From: Sacculina carcini
Taxonomy: Eukaryota > Arthropoda > Thecostraca > Sacculinidae
Length of the DNA: 64,000 nt
Direction: 5' to 3'
Assembly (NCBI GenBank): GCA_916048095.2
Contig: OU696576.1
Location: 1,137,501-1,201,500 of the forward strand
The number at the start of each line of letters is the position of its first letter. Position 1 is the stretch's first letter. The position numbers were made by a program, and so were the translations under genes. Positions 55,316 through 61,730 of this stretch are shown here, piece by piece. Under the pieces are notes generated by a model, which ran no database searches, was not told the DNA's origin, and was given only the letters and a program-made list of their open reading frames with translations.

Positions 55316-55466
55316 TGTGTGTGTGTGTGTGTAGATTGACCCTCCGCCGTACAATTTGTTTTCATCGGAGCGAGCCGAAGAAGTGTTTATGAAACTTGGT
55401 CGTGCCAAGATCCACGGGCGAGCTATCCTGCATTTTGACCCGATCAGTGATGCTCAAGAAGCTTGA
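41617..55466 (+). CDS. MDR-superfamily (alcohol dehydrogenase/quinone oxidoreductase-like) protein, eight exons
   Basis: Joined exons 41617-41727, 42633-42765, 43693-43807, 44870-45039, 49074-49242, 50270-50417, 51129-51281 and 55335-55466 give 1131 bp, 376 residues, with every junction GT-AG and phase-consistent. The protein has the MDR plan: GroES-like N-domain (KVRCAGVCSRS, LFPGFEVAGSVEKFG, VKVGDNVIVYPYVGC), a substrate-region YAEFVSVEDVKYLLKVP, and a Rossmann nucleotide fold with NMLLVGTGGLALWAIRL and a second strand GRVDIVIDFAANPRS, then KGGVIVIGS. The usual catalytic-zinc GHE is GFE here and the four-Cys structural-zinc loop is missing, so it may be a zinc-independent NAD(P)H oxidoreductase. 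The substrate is not predictable. Introns 4 and 7 (about 4 kb each) carry other genes and transposons. Confidence 0.8.
42633..42765 (+). CDS. MDR gene exon 2
   Basis: Acceptor GATGTTCAG|GTACGT, donor CCCG|GTCAGT, ends phase 1. Encodes VRCAGVC, a Ser/Arg-rich loop, then RDTSLFPG, where zinc ADHs have the catalytic Cys and its surroundings. Confidence 0.75.
42812..43010. mobile_element. MITE family M1 copy in intron 2
   Basis: Ends CAGAGGCGGCGCCAAGAGG and AATCCTGGCGCCGCCACTG with family interior CCAAGCCCCCTGAACCCCC and CAGTTCCTCATGTTTCGCC. Flanks CCTCGGAG and TCTCCAAG agree at five of eight. It starts only 46 bp after exon 2. Confidence 0.75.
43057..43426. mobile_element. Tc1/mariner-like MITE with TA duplication in intron 2
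   Basis: Left end TCGTAAATGCTCTTTTTATC, right end (reverse complement) CCGTAAATGCTCTATTTATC, each continuing CGACA; both sides are flanked by TA. Near each end the motif GCCGGATTATTAGAGCCT is tandemly repeated. No transposase. Confidence 0.7.
43693..43807 (+). CDS. MDR gene exon 3
   Basis: Acceptor GCGGTGCAG|GTTTCG, donor GATGG|GTGAGT, ends phase 2. Encodes FEVAGSVEKFGTGVDLENC and VGDNVIVYPYVGCPDG. Confidence 0.8.
43926..44042 (+). repeat. Dispersed repeat family R3, copy 3
   Basis: ACAGGTAAATCCAGTAGCAT, AGTGGAAGCACTATTACTAC and GCAGAGAAAAAGAGTTCGAA match the other copies. Confidence 0.6.
44870..45039 (+). CDS. MDR gene exon 4
   Basis: Acceptor TGTGTTTGTGTCAG|TTACGC, donor ATAACG|GTGTGT, ends phase 1. 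Encodes YAEFVSVEDVKYLLKVPESV, the domain linker and MLPSGGLWAMNTML. Confidence 0.8.
45363..46407 (+). pseudogene. Tc1/IS630-like transposase, frameshifted, in intron 4
   Basis: The N-terminus has a helix-turn-helix (RKRIIDACNNEGDWKRVAKT, VKTVYNWLKNN). The DDE catalytic core follows: LVWVDETNFNM (first Asp), TIIIDNAPVHNKI (second Asp) and NRIELLWSAMK (Glu), with 33 codons between the second Asp and the Glu. A frameshift near 45862 (after SHGRSK) moves the frame by one, and TAG at 46084 interrupts it, so the copy is dead. The normal product cuts and pastes its own element at TA sites. Terminal inverted repeats were not identified. It is inside MDR intron 4, same strand. Confidence 0.8.
46746..46850 (+). 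mobile_element. pogo/Tigger-like terminus
   Basis: TA|CAGTCGGGCCTTGAATTAGC, followed by CGCTATTGGGAGG and CGCTATTTGGGGG, resembles pogo/Tigger ends (CAGT...CGCTAATT). I found no matching right end. Confidence 0.4.
47246..47462. mobile_element. hAT MITE with perfect 8-bp target duplication, in intron 4
   Basis: Begins CAGCGGTTCTTAACC and ends GTGTGAGAACCCCTG. GTGTAGAG is present exactly on both sides (47238-47245 and 47463-47470). Interior GCATCCCCTAG is tandemly duplicated near the right end. 217 bp, noncoding. Confidence 0.85.
47956..48146. mobile_element. MITE family M1 copy in intron 4
   Basis: Ends CAGTAACGGCGCCATGG and TGTCCTGGCGTCGCCACTG; interior CCTGACCATGAACATTTCG and CTTCCTCATGCTTCGCC. 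Flanks GAGCCAAT and GATACGAT agree at five of eight. Confidence 0.7.
48263..48491. mobile_element. MITE family M3 (TA-flanked), compact copy
   Basis: Left GGCTGACCATACGTCCTC and right GTTTCCATATATAGTCACCC form an imperfect inverted repeat with TA on each side. The interior contains CAATTGAAACATTTG and GTCCGTTATTTGCGCGTGC, shared with the expanded copy at 49672. Confidence 0.6.
48590..48915 (-). mobile_element. 5'-truncated copy of the A+C-rich LINE, in intron 4
   Basis: The minus strand reads ACTCAATCAAGAACTC... then CCAGATTGCAATTCAGCACT, ACATCATGCAACACTGCACA and a CTCAGCAGCTCGAG block, matching 21240-21500 of the LINE at 17.5 kb. The residues TSPDCNSALHNIKHIMQHC correspond to its terminal zinc finger. 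Only the last few hundred bases are present. Confidence 0.75.
48942..48968 (+). repeat. (CG/GT)n microsatellite upstream of exon 5
   Basis: ACGCACGCGCGCGCG followed by (GT)n, about 105 bp before the exon 5 acceptor. Confidence 0.8.
49074..49242 (+). CDS. MDR gene exon 5
   Basis: Acceptor GTGTTGGCAG|AGTCGT behind a TG-rich tract, donor CCAAA|GTCAGT, ends phase 2. Encodes the Rossmann GxGGxA motif (LLVGTGGLALWAIRL). Confidence 0.8.
49301..49595. mobile_element. hAT-like MITE in intron 5
   Basis: Left CAGAGATTTTTAACCGGGGTT, right AAAAAGTTGAGAACCACTG, subterminal TCTCGCATCC and GGATGCGAGAACTGG. Flanks TCTTATAA and CCCCATGA match at four of eight positions, all mismatches being transitions. Begins about 60 bp after exon 5. 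Confidence 0.6.
49672..50235. mobile_element. MITE family M3 copy expanded by an internal tandem array, in intron 5
   Basis: Starts TA|GGGTGGCCATACGTTCTC and shares CAATTGAAACATTTGG and GCGCGCACAAATGTCCTCTA with the copy at 48263. Between the shared blocks about 340 bp of TTTTTTCAATAAACTTGTC repeats replace the single ATATGACAATTTTTTCAAC of the compact copy. The right terminus is lost about 35 bp before exon 6. Confidence 0.65.
49840..50185 (+). repeat. 17-20-bp tandem array (TTTTTTCAATAAACTTGTC)
   Basis: About 18 units with variable T-run length. It lies inside the M3 MITE. Confidence 0.9.
50270..50417 (+). CDS. MDR gene exon 6
   Basis: Acceptor ATTCGTCAG|GTTGAAC restores the frame as PK|LNIVQWSED. 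The nearer TAG at 50280 would not. Donor TCTAAG|GTGAGA, phase 0. Encodes RVDIVIDFAANPRS. Confidence 0.75.
50845..50960 (+). repeat. Dispersed repeat family R3, copy 4
   Basis: GGCAAATCCAGTAGCATGGG and AATGCAAGCACTATTATTAC after an ATT tract (50818-50838). Confidence 0.55.
51046..51128 (+). promoter_or_regulatory. Three 25-bp TG-rich units forming the exon 7 acceptor tract
   Basis: GTGTGATATGTCATGTTGTT plus GTATT/GTGTT is repeated three times and runs straight into GTGTGCAG|. Local duplication has built the splice-acceptor upstream region. Confidence 0.7.
51129..51281 (+). CDS. MDR gene exon 7
   Basis: Acceptor TTGTGTGCAG|GGCGGT directly behind three 25-bp TG-rich tandem units; donor AAACAG|GTGTGT, phase 0. 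Encodes GGVIVIGSETSQRHMSRFG and the C-terminal catalytic-domain helix. Confidence 0.8.
51813..52050. mobile_element. MITE family M1 copy, interrupted
   Basis: Left end CAGTGACGGCGCAAAGG, then CCAAGCCCCCC, and CTCTTCATGCTTCGCCAAGC at about 52008. About 110 bp of unrelated sequence splits it; the right terminus is missing. Confidence 0.55.
52161..52446 (+). repeat. 22-bp minisatellite, 13 copies
   Basis: Unit AGGAACCAGGTTCTCTCCCT plus TT, with TACGCT/TTCGCT and CTTC variants. Thirteen units, 286 bp, in MDR intron 7. Higher-order alternation of TTCTCT and TTCGCT units is visible. Confidence 0.95.
52511..52622 (+). mobile_element. MITE family M2, fragment
   Basis: TATACCCCCGACAAATTGGC, CCCCCCGAGAATTTGGCTG and TTCAGTTTATTGAGTATATT match the 10.7-kb copy. 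Confidence 0.6.
52936..54687 (-). CDS. PDE4-like 3',5'-cyclic nucleotide phosphodiesterase, intronless
   Basis: 583 residues from ATG 54687 (an upstream in-frame codon at 54717 is TTG). It hydrolyses cAMP (or cGMP) if active. Residues about 90-150 resemble the PDE4 regulatory UCR2 helix (LETFKSERYMSDMSRLMLQR). A low-complexity Thr/Ser/Pro linker follows (about 160-220), then the catalytic domain with YHNVIHAADLV (306), AIHDVDHLGVSNQFL (346), NDSSPLENHHLSVAFSLL (371), ATDMARHM (417), HCVDVGNPSRPLQLCRQWSE (471) and QVGFIQYIVRPL (525). All class I PDE metal-binding His/Asp residues and the purine-clamp Gln are present, so it looks functional. UCR1 is absent (short form). It lies antisense in intron 7 of the MDR gene, is GC-richer than its surroundings and has no introns, suggesting retroposition. 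No poly-A tract or target duplication is visible, so the event is old or the origin differs. Confidence 0.9.
   Translation of the reverse strand: MTSTPGVSESRAQRPGSVSFNEACDFRGGRRANSCVGPASEVASSLNISRVGQRLREVHHQLTDVHCQLTDGDHRNNEASTALDTMQLCLDEIQNCVSRLETFKSERYMSDMSRLMLQRMMDEELDLVSEQRDDDREVTQFIRNTLFSFYLEADRERQGVASSPTHTPDPTTNPTSTVTPTTPSPTSAATSVSSPARRSTMAANSIGRMLGRSLGHISSPAADQPLPRFGAVTADQKRLEALIDQLDSWQFDVFAVDALTEGRPLTCVMYCVLRQRNLIAALNMCERALLSYMMTLEDNYRTDVSYHNVIHAADLVQALHALLTLPPLAARFSPLEQLTVLWAAAIHDVDHLGVSNQFLVTTASHLALVYNDSSPLENHHLSVAFSLLRAPGCNMFATLERAQMTSVRRNTIELVLATDMARHMGLVAELRSMVEQRRQSVGSTESGGDSQLDEVLADAGERMRLLKLLLHCVDVGNPSRPLQLCRQWSERIMNEMFRQGDRERQLGLDVTPMCDRSTLDPARAQVGFIQYIVRPLFQALAQLLTPAHLQPILDQLDENCRWYQSQIGATKSAPSTPSSSSPN
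54700..55255. other. Upstream of the PDE-like gene / rest of MDR intron 7
   Basis: AT-rich. The PDE promoter should lie here on the minus strand, but I see no clear TATA or initiator. Confidence 0.3.
55256..55334 (+). promoter_or_regulatory. (GT)n tract at the exon 8 acceptor of the MDR gene
   Basis: About 75 bp of (GT)n with one AT interruption ends directly in GTAG|ATTGAC. There is no pyrimidine tract at all between the repeat and the AG. Confidence 0.8.
55335..55466 (+). CDS. MDR gene exon 8 (terminal)
   Basis: Acceptor GTGTGTAG|ATTGAC at the end of about 75 bp of (GT)n. 43 codons, then TGA. Encodes SERAEEVFMKLGRAKIHGRA, the usual last helix and strand of MDR proteins. Confidence 0.8.
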   Translation: MDPPPYNLFSSERAEEVFMKLGRAKIHGRAILHFDPISDAQEA

Positions 55467-55828
55467 TTGTTCGTCTTTACTTACCAGCTTTTAAGAGAGT
55501 CATGATATAATTGATTGCGCGTCAAAATTTGCTAACATTTGAACAATGTGCACAAGCTTTGTGTTATTTTGTGGTGTTTATCAGACGACAATTATTCAAG
55601 TTGAGAGAAAAAAGTGTTTATATTTTCAGTTAATTGTATGTTTCATCGGTGATTGCCGGTCATTGAGAAATAATTCAGCTGTTTGTTCGGCATTGAGTTT
55701 AAATTTAAATGACAAATTAATTTTGTCACGTTTTGTCAATTTTTTCCGAGCCCATTGCGCGACTGGAGTTTATTTCCAAAATATATTGTCATGTGCAGCT
55801 AAAAAAGTGAATATGTACATCCTGGCGA

Positions 55829-55859
<31 letters not shown>

Positions 55860-57160
55860 CATGTTTAGATGAGTGTGGGTGTTCGCTTTAAGGTTTGGTC
55901 CGCTAGCTACGGTCAAATATGAATTTATTCAGTTTAAGAGGGCATTTGGTTGTTCCGCTCGCTGGTGTTGAAAATGGTGGTCAAAAAGTTGCTCGTTAAT
56001 TATCAGATCATATTTCTCCGTTGCCGCAATAATATTTTCAATGGCGTATAGGCAACTCAGGCTATGACAGCATGTGTGTGTGTGTGTTTGTGTGCGTTAC
56101 TCTGCGTATTTGAGTCCGTATTGTTTGTGTGGGCGTAAATGTTGTGTAGCCGTAGTGTAGAAATGTTCAATGTTGCACAAGCTGACTGTACATAGATTGG
56201 AACGCACACGAAGAATGGTGGCTTGAATAAATCAAATATAATTATGACGCTGCACCTTTGTCTCGGACAAGTTTTATAATACAGATTTAATTTATAATTT
56301 AAAATCTTATAATAAAATGTGAAGTTTATAAAATATAATACAGTTTGAGTTGGTAAATATTTTTTTTAAACTGGACATTATGGTGAAGACAGAATTTGTA
56401 ATAAAGTAAATATTCCTATATATATATATATTGATATATTTTTCTTCCAAGCAATGAAGGGTGTGCAATGTTGTCGAATCTTTTTTATGTGTGTGCTTCG
56501 TAATTCTGAACATGACCTGTTTCACTTTGAACGCTTAATATGCGACTGATTCAACATCTGTAACTTAAATTGATCAGCGTTTTGATCAATCAAAAAAGTT
56601 TTACTTCAATCATAGTATTTATTTTACTAGTTAGAATAAACTTTGTTTTTGAATTTATCAGCTATTAGCATTGCGATTTTCCGGTGTTTATTTGATCAGC
56701 AAATATCGTTGTTTCTTTTCAAAACTATTCTTTCCATGTCAGTGGATTTGTTTTTGATACATAGAGTTGGGAATTTCATGTGATAATTTTCATCGTTTTA
56801 TGTTTTTATTATGTGACGAAATATGCCAAAGTATGTTGTCAAAAACCACAAAATACGTTATTCAATTTTCATATCTACGAAACTTTTTGGATTATACTTT
56901 TTAGATAACTTTTTTAGATTATAACAAAAAAAAATCTTAAAATTTTGTGTTTTGTAAAAATTTGTTTCCCCATTATTTGCAAATAATGCTAATAATTATT
57001 TGCATATAAAATGCAAATAATTATTTGCATTTTATTTAAGCATTTTATTATTGCAATAATTTAAGCATGCATCCAGCATGTTGGGAAGCCACTTTTAGGC
57101 AGGCGAAATGTCCGTAGTGCGTGGCGATAGTTTTAACTTGATTGGGCCCTTCCTATAAGG
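55467..57160. other. 3' flank of the MDR gene and AT-rich intergenic DNA
   Basis: Includes small (CA)n at 55830-55853 and (GT)n at about 56073-56086. AATAAA-type signals occur (for example TGAATAAATC at 56225). No other gene recognised. Confidence 0.4.
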
Positions 57161-57165
57161 TAGGA

Positions 57166-57275
57166 GTGTAGTGACTACAGCAGAATTTCTCCGATGGGGG
57201 ACTGAGGGGGGCTAAGGAAAAACATCTGCGAAACATTAGGAACTACACTAGAAATGTTCATGGTAGGGGTGTCAT
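57166..57275 (-). mobile_element. MITE family M1, fragment
   Basis: GGGGACTGAGGGGGGCTAAG, GCGAAACATTAGGAACTACA and GAAATGTTCATGGTAGGGG are the antisense of the family interior. Confidence 0.5.
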
Positions 57276-57651
57276 TTTGGACTGCTGCTTCGAGGCGCAA
57301 TAATGATTAGATTATGCATGTATATTTACATTTGATATTTTTCGAGTGCGCAGCCGATTTGTATCATTACATATTGAGTCCTTGATCTGTGTAATTACAA
57401 TTCTTAACATAATAAGCAAATAATAGTTACAGGCGCAACCCATATAATTATATATTTGGACATTTTTCAGTGAAAATGACATTTTGTTTTTTCGCTTAAA
57501 ATTGTATTTTATGTGAAAAAATATTTATATGTGATCACATAAAATTCCCAACTCTAGTATTAAATACAAATGTTTTTAGGGATGGTATAAAAAGTACAAT
57601 TGTATGATTAACTAGAAACATTAGCTTTTCCGAATATTCTGGGATTAAAAT

Positions 57652-57663
57652 TGCTCTTGACAT
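57652..57663. other. Target-site duplication, 3' side of the I-group LINE
   Basis: TGCTCTTGACAT, repeated exactly at 63359-63370 on the other side of the element. Confidence 0.9.
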
Positions 57664-57952
57664 GTTGTTGTTGTTGATTCGGGCTTGGCGTTTCGGCCAA
57701 CGTTGACCATTTCACGCCGCTCACAATTTCATCAAAACTTGTGTGAAAGAAATGAAATATGGAACGGATGTTTAATGGGAAGGACGATTTGTGAAAAGGA
57801 TAAAATTATGACCACAATTAATATATATTTTGTAAAATTCATGAGCGTGCATGCGTCTACTGCGCAGTACCCTGGACTAGCACATGACCGCGCAGGATAT
57901 TCCCGTCGGTCTTGCGGTGTTGTACGTCGGTAATGTATATTGTAATGTGGCT

Positions 57953-60900
57953 TTACATACGTTTCTTGAGGCCGGTAATATCCATGAATTCCATGAGTGC
58001 ACCCATGATTCGTGCATTTCCACTGTGTAGGATGGTCTCTGTGTTCGCTATGGCATTATTTTCCATGCATTCACCTATCATATGGCTTCGTGGTCCTGCA
58101 TACTCTGGGCACTCCATCAGGAAATGGTTCACTGTGATGCGGCAATGACAATGGCTGCACATTGGCGCTGTCTCCCTCTCCAGGAGATGCCGGTGCGTCA
58201 TCGCCGTGTGGCCAATTCTCAGGCGGGCCAGCATCCGTTCCGCGGATCTCGACAAGGAGACCGGGGCCGGCCATGGACCCGGTGCCTGGAATAATGTCGG
58301 CAGCATGTATCTGTTGGCAAGTGCCTGCCATGCCGTTCTGAACACATTGCTGGTACAGCGCTTGATATGGCCTTCCACTGTTCGCCTGTTTTGGTCGAGT
58401 AAAACCGTCGTGGTCAGCCTCAAGGCCGTTTTAGTGGCTTTGTCGGCCTTTTCGTTGCCCTCTATTTGTCTGTGGCTCGGCACCCATAGGAGTTCACACT
58501 CTGAGCCTTCGTCCCGCAATTCCTTGTAAAAACGATGAATGTGAGTTGATAAAATGTCCGAAGGGTTAAAACTGAGAATGGATAAAAGCGCAGACTTCGA
58601 ATCAGACACGATGATTGTTTTTTGGTAATTTTCCTGCACGCACATTTGTATGGCTTTGTATATTGCGAATATTTCGGTATCGTACACCGACGCCCAGTCC
58701 GGCAGTCTGTAGTGGTGCGTGTGACTCACACCCGCCACGTGTCCACCGGCGGAGTAGACTGCACAACCTGCCCGTCCCTCGCTTCTCGAGCCGTCGGTGT
58801 AGATGAACTGGGCGTCCAAGTGTTCAGCCTTAAATTTGGCGAACTCTTGCTGGATTTCGGCGTCGGTCACATGTGATTTATTATCCAGCAGGAAACTCAC
58901 TTGAGGACGCATCATGAGCCACGGCGGCTCCATCAGCGGCACTTCATATTGTATGCTGGCGCTGATACCAAGCGCTCGCTGAGCATAGCGTCCTCTGGTG
59001 CCGATATTTCCGCCCGACTGCCCCTGTAGACTGGTGGGTTGCTGCGCTGATATACTGTGTGCTGGGTGAGTTGGATTTGACAGCGCCTTGGCGTAATATC
59101 TGGTAATAAGATCTTGCCGTCGCAATTCCAGATTCTCAACTCCAGTGTATCCCTCCAGTAATTTGACGGGACTCGTCCTGAAAGCCCCGGTCGCCAGACG
59201 CAAGCAATTGTTTTGCACCGTGTCGAGTCGCTGCAACACTCGCGGTGATGCGGCCGAGTACACCTGTACACCGTACTCCAGTACTGGTCGCACGAGACTC
59301 TTGTACAGCCTGATCATGGTGAACGTGTCTGCGCCGCTGTGTTGTGCCTGTATTGTTTTTAAAATATCTGTTCTCCTTGAAGCCCTATTTATGATGTGTT
59401 TTACATGTTGCTCCATGTTGAGCTTGTGGTCGAATATCACTCCCAAGTATTTTGCATCGGTTTTATAGTCGATGTTCTCCAGGCAGACGCGTAGCGGCAG
59501 TGTTGGCTGCGCATGCCGATGCGCCGAAAACACGACCGCGACCGACTTACTCGCCGAGAACTGCAGACCGTTGCGTTCTGACCACACAGTCAAACGGTTC
59601 AAGCTGAGCTGCAGCAAGCCGTGCGCTCGCCGAGCATCTGCACTCGACGTCCACACTGCGCAATCATCAGCGTACAGTGAGTATTTGACCCCGTTGGGCA
59701 CATTAGAAAACACATCATCTATCATAACGTTGAATAAAATGGGCGATAAGCAGCTACCTTGCGGGAGTCCGATGTTTGTGTGGTGCTGATGAGAAGTAAA
59801 ATTGTGCAATTTGATAAAAAACGATCGCTGTCCAATGATAAAATTGGTTAAAAATCGCATAAGATGGCCTCGGATGCCCAGTTTGTGCAGCTTGTTTAAA
59901 ACGATGTAAGGATGCACGTTGTCGTAAGCCTTCGTTATGTCTAAAAATGCAGCGATTGTGCACATTTTGCGTCTGAAACCAGCCCGAATGTCGGCCTCGA
60001 GACGCACGGCGTGATCAATGGCCGATCGTCCCGGCCTAAACGCGCACTGGTTTCCGTCCAGCAGCTGTGCGTTTTCGATCACGTGTGCGAGGCGGCGGGC
60101 CACCATGCGCTCCATCAGTTTGGACATGCAGCTGGTCAGTGTTATTGGCCGGTATGATGATGGCATATTACGAGGTTTGCCAGGTTTCGGCAATGGCACA
60201 ACAATTCCGTTTTTCCACTGCTGCGGGTATTGCCCAGAGGTCCATATTTGGTTAAAAGTGGATAAAATGTCGGTAAAAGTGTCCTGTGATAAATGTCTAA
60301 AAAATGCATAATGAAGGCGATCAGGTCCCATTGAAGTGTTTCCGGCTGAACATATGGCACTGGTCAGCTCATCGGCTGTGAATGAACCATTGTACTCAAG
60401 GTGCTCTCCTGTGGACTGTCCGTTACACGCCTCAATAAACTCTCTCTGCGCTTCAATTTGGAGCTCGGCAGACAGGTGTTGGCCTGAACTGACATCTGCC
60501 ACGGCAGCCGCCAGTTCATCCACTATCTCATGTGGTTCGGTCACAGTTCTGCCGTTCACCTGGAGCAAAGGCAGTGCTGCCGGAGCATACTGCCCTCGAA
60601 GTGCTCGGATGCCTCTCCATATCTGGCTAACAGGAGTGTCTTTATTTATGGAATTTATATACCTTTCCCATGCGGACTTTTTGCATCTTCTTATAGTGCG
60701 ACGGGCCACAGCACGCAGACGACACAGCTCCTCTCTGTTCTCGGCTGTGTCTCGTCTCACGAATCTTCGAAGAGCTCTCTTTCGAAGCGCCACAGCTCGT
60801 CGACAGTCATTGGTGAACCATGGAACCGGTGTGTGCTTGCGCGGTTTGCCGGTCAGCGGTATGGCACGTTCTGCTGCCGCAATAAGTACATCCGTGGTTT

Positions 60901-61696
60901 CCGTCACTCTGTCTTCTACTGATTGGCACTCGTTTGTGTTCACCTGGCTCAGTGCCATGAATTTTCGCCAGTCCGCCTTTTTGAGGTTCCATTTCCTCGT
61001 GCAATGTGATACTTGATGGTGCGTTGTTGTATGTATAAAAATCGGGTAATGGTCGGAGTCGTATGTGTCGCCGTCCACCGTCCAATGCAAAAGCGATGCA
61101 ATGGACGGGGAGCACACTGACAAGTCTATCGCTGTGTGTGTGTTGTTCGCGATGTGATGATACGTTGGCGACCTGTCGTTCAAGATCACCAAATTGTTTC
61201 GTGATATGAAATCCTCTATCACGTGACCTCTTGTATCTAACGCGTTCATCCCCCATAGAGGACTATGCGCGTTCACGTCTCCAGCAAATAAAATGGGATT
61301 GACACATGCAGATAAAAGACGATCAAGTTTGTACCCGAGTGTGGAATTCGTGCACGGAGGAGGTAGATAAATGCTAAAAATATCGATGCAAACACCGTTG
61401 AGAGCGACAGTACAGGCTGCCGCTTGCAGGTCGTCGAATTGAGGCAGAGTTAGTCTTTGTTGCGGCAGCTGCTGACTCACGTACAGCGCCACTCCGCCCT
61501 GTCTCCTGCCGGCTCCGTCGTAGTTGCACCTGTACGACGAATAATTGCGCAGTTCAACGTCATATGAGTCGTTGTCGCGCAGCCATGTTTCCTGCACTGC
61601 TATCACGAGGGGCTGTTTTGACGTAAAGAAGTTCTTTAGTTCGGCCCATCTCGCTATTAACCCTCTACAGTTCCATTGTAGAATTGATAAAACCAT
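57953..61696 (-). CDS. LINE ORF2: endonuclease, reverse transcriptase, RNase H (1247 aa, intact)
   Basis: ATG 61696. It nicks target DNA and reverse-transcribes element RNA on site. Residues 1-220 are an APE-type endonuclease: N9 (LQWNCRG), E36 (QETWL), Y110 (SIYLPP), D140-N142 (GDVNAH), D191, and SDHYP at 214-218. The RT spans about 450-770, with PLPKPGKPRNMPSSYRPITL (501), FRPGRSAIDHAV (553), FLDITKAYDNV (584), GLPQGSCLSPILFN (643) and YADD (675-678). RNase H lies at about 960-1090 with the catalytic set D968 (YTDGS), E1008, D1032 (SDSKSAL) and D1084 (WVPSHRQIEGNEKAD). The C-terminus has a CSHCHC...NHFLMEC finger at 1180-1196. No stop or frameshift is present and all catalytic residues are in place. 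Confidence 0.93.
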   Translation of the reverse strand: MVLSILQWNCRGLIARWAELKNFFTSKQPLVIAVQETWLRDNDSYDVELRNYSSYRCNYDGAGRRQGGVALYVSQQLPQQRLTLPQFDDLQAAACTVALNGVCIDIFSIYLPPPCTNSTLGYKLDRLLSACVNPILFAGDVNAHSPLWGMNALDTRGHVIEDFISRNNLVILNDRSPTYHHIANNTHTAIDLSVCSPSIASLLHWTVDGDTYDSDHYPIFIHTTTHHQVSHCTRKWNLKKADWRKFMALSQVNTNECQSVEDRVTETTDVLIAAAERAIPLTGKPRKHTPVPWFTNDCRRAVALRKRALRRFVRRDTAENREELCRLRAVARRTIRRCKKSAWERYINSINKDTPVSQIWRGIRALRGQYAPAALPLLQVNGRTVTEPHEIVDELAAAVADVSSGQHLSAELQIEAQREFIEACNGQSTGEHLEYNGSFTADELTSAICSAGNTSMGPDRLHYAFFRHLSQDTFTDILSTFNQIWTSGQYPQQWKNGIVVPLPKPGKPRNMPSSYRPITLTSCMSKLMERMVARRLAHVIENAQLLDGNQCAFRPGRSAIDHAVRLEADIRAGFRRKMCTIAAFLDITKAYDNVHPYIVLNKLHKLGIRGHLMRFLTNFIIGQRSFFIKLHNFTSHQHHTNIGLPQGSCLSPILFNVMIDDVFSNVPNGVKYSLYADDCAVWTSSADARRAHGLLQLSLNRLTVWSERNGLQFSASKSVAVVFSAHRHAQPTLPLRVCLENIDYKTDAKYLGVIFDHKLNMEQHVKHIINRASRRTDILKTIQAQHSGADTFTMIRLYKSLVRPVLEYGVQVYSAASPRVLQRLDTVQNNCLRLATGAFRTSPVKLLEGYTGVENLELRRQDLITRYYAKALSNPTHPAHSISAQQPTSLQGQSGGNIGTRGRYAQRALGISASIQYEVPLMEPPWLMMRPQVSFLLDNKSHVTDAEIQQEFAKFKAEHLDAQFIYTDGSRSEGRAGCAVYSAGGHVAGVSHTHHYRLPDWASVYDTEIFAIYKAIQMCVQENYQKTIIVSDSKSALLSILSFNPSDILSTHIHRFYKELRDEGSECELLWVPSHRQIEGNEKADKATKTALRLTTTVLLDQNRRTVEGHIKRCTSNVFRTAWQALANRYMLPTLFQAPGPWPAPVSLSRSAERMLARLRIGHTAMTHRHLLERETAPMCSHCHCRITVNHFLMECPEYAGPRSHMIGECMENNAIANTETILHSGNARIMGALMEFMDITGLKKRM

Positions 61697-61730
61697 ACCT
61701 CAAGTTTTTTTTAAAACCTGATAAAAATGC

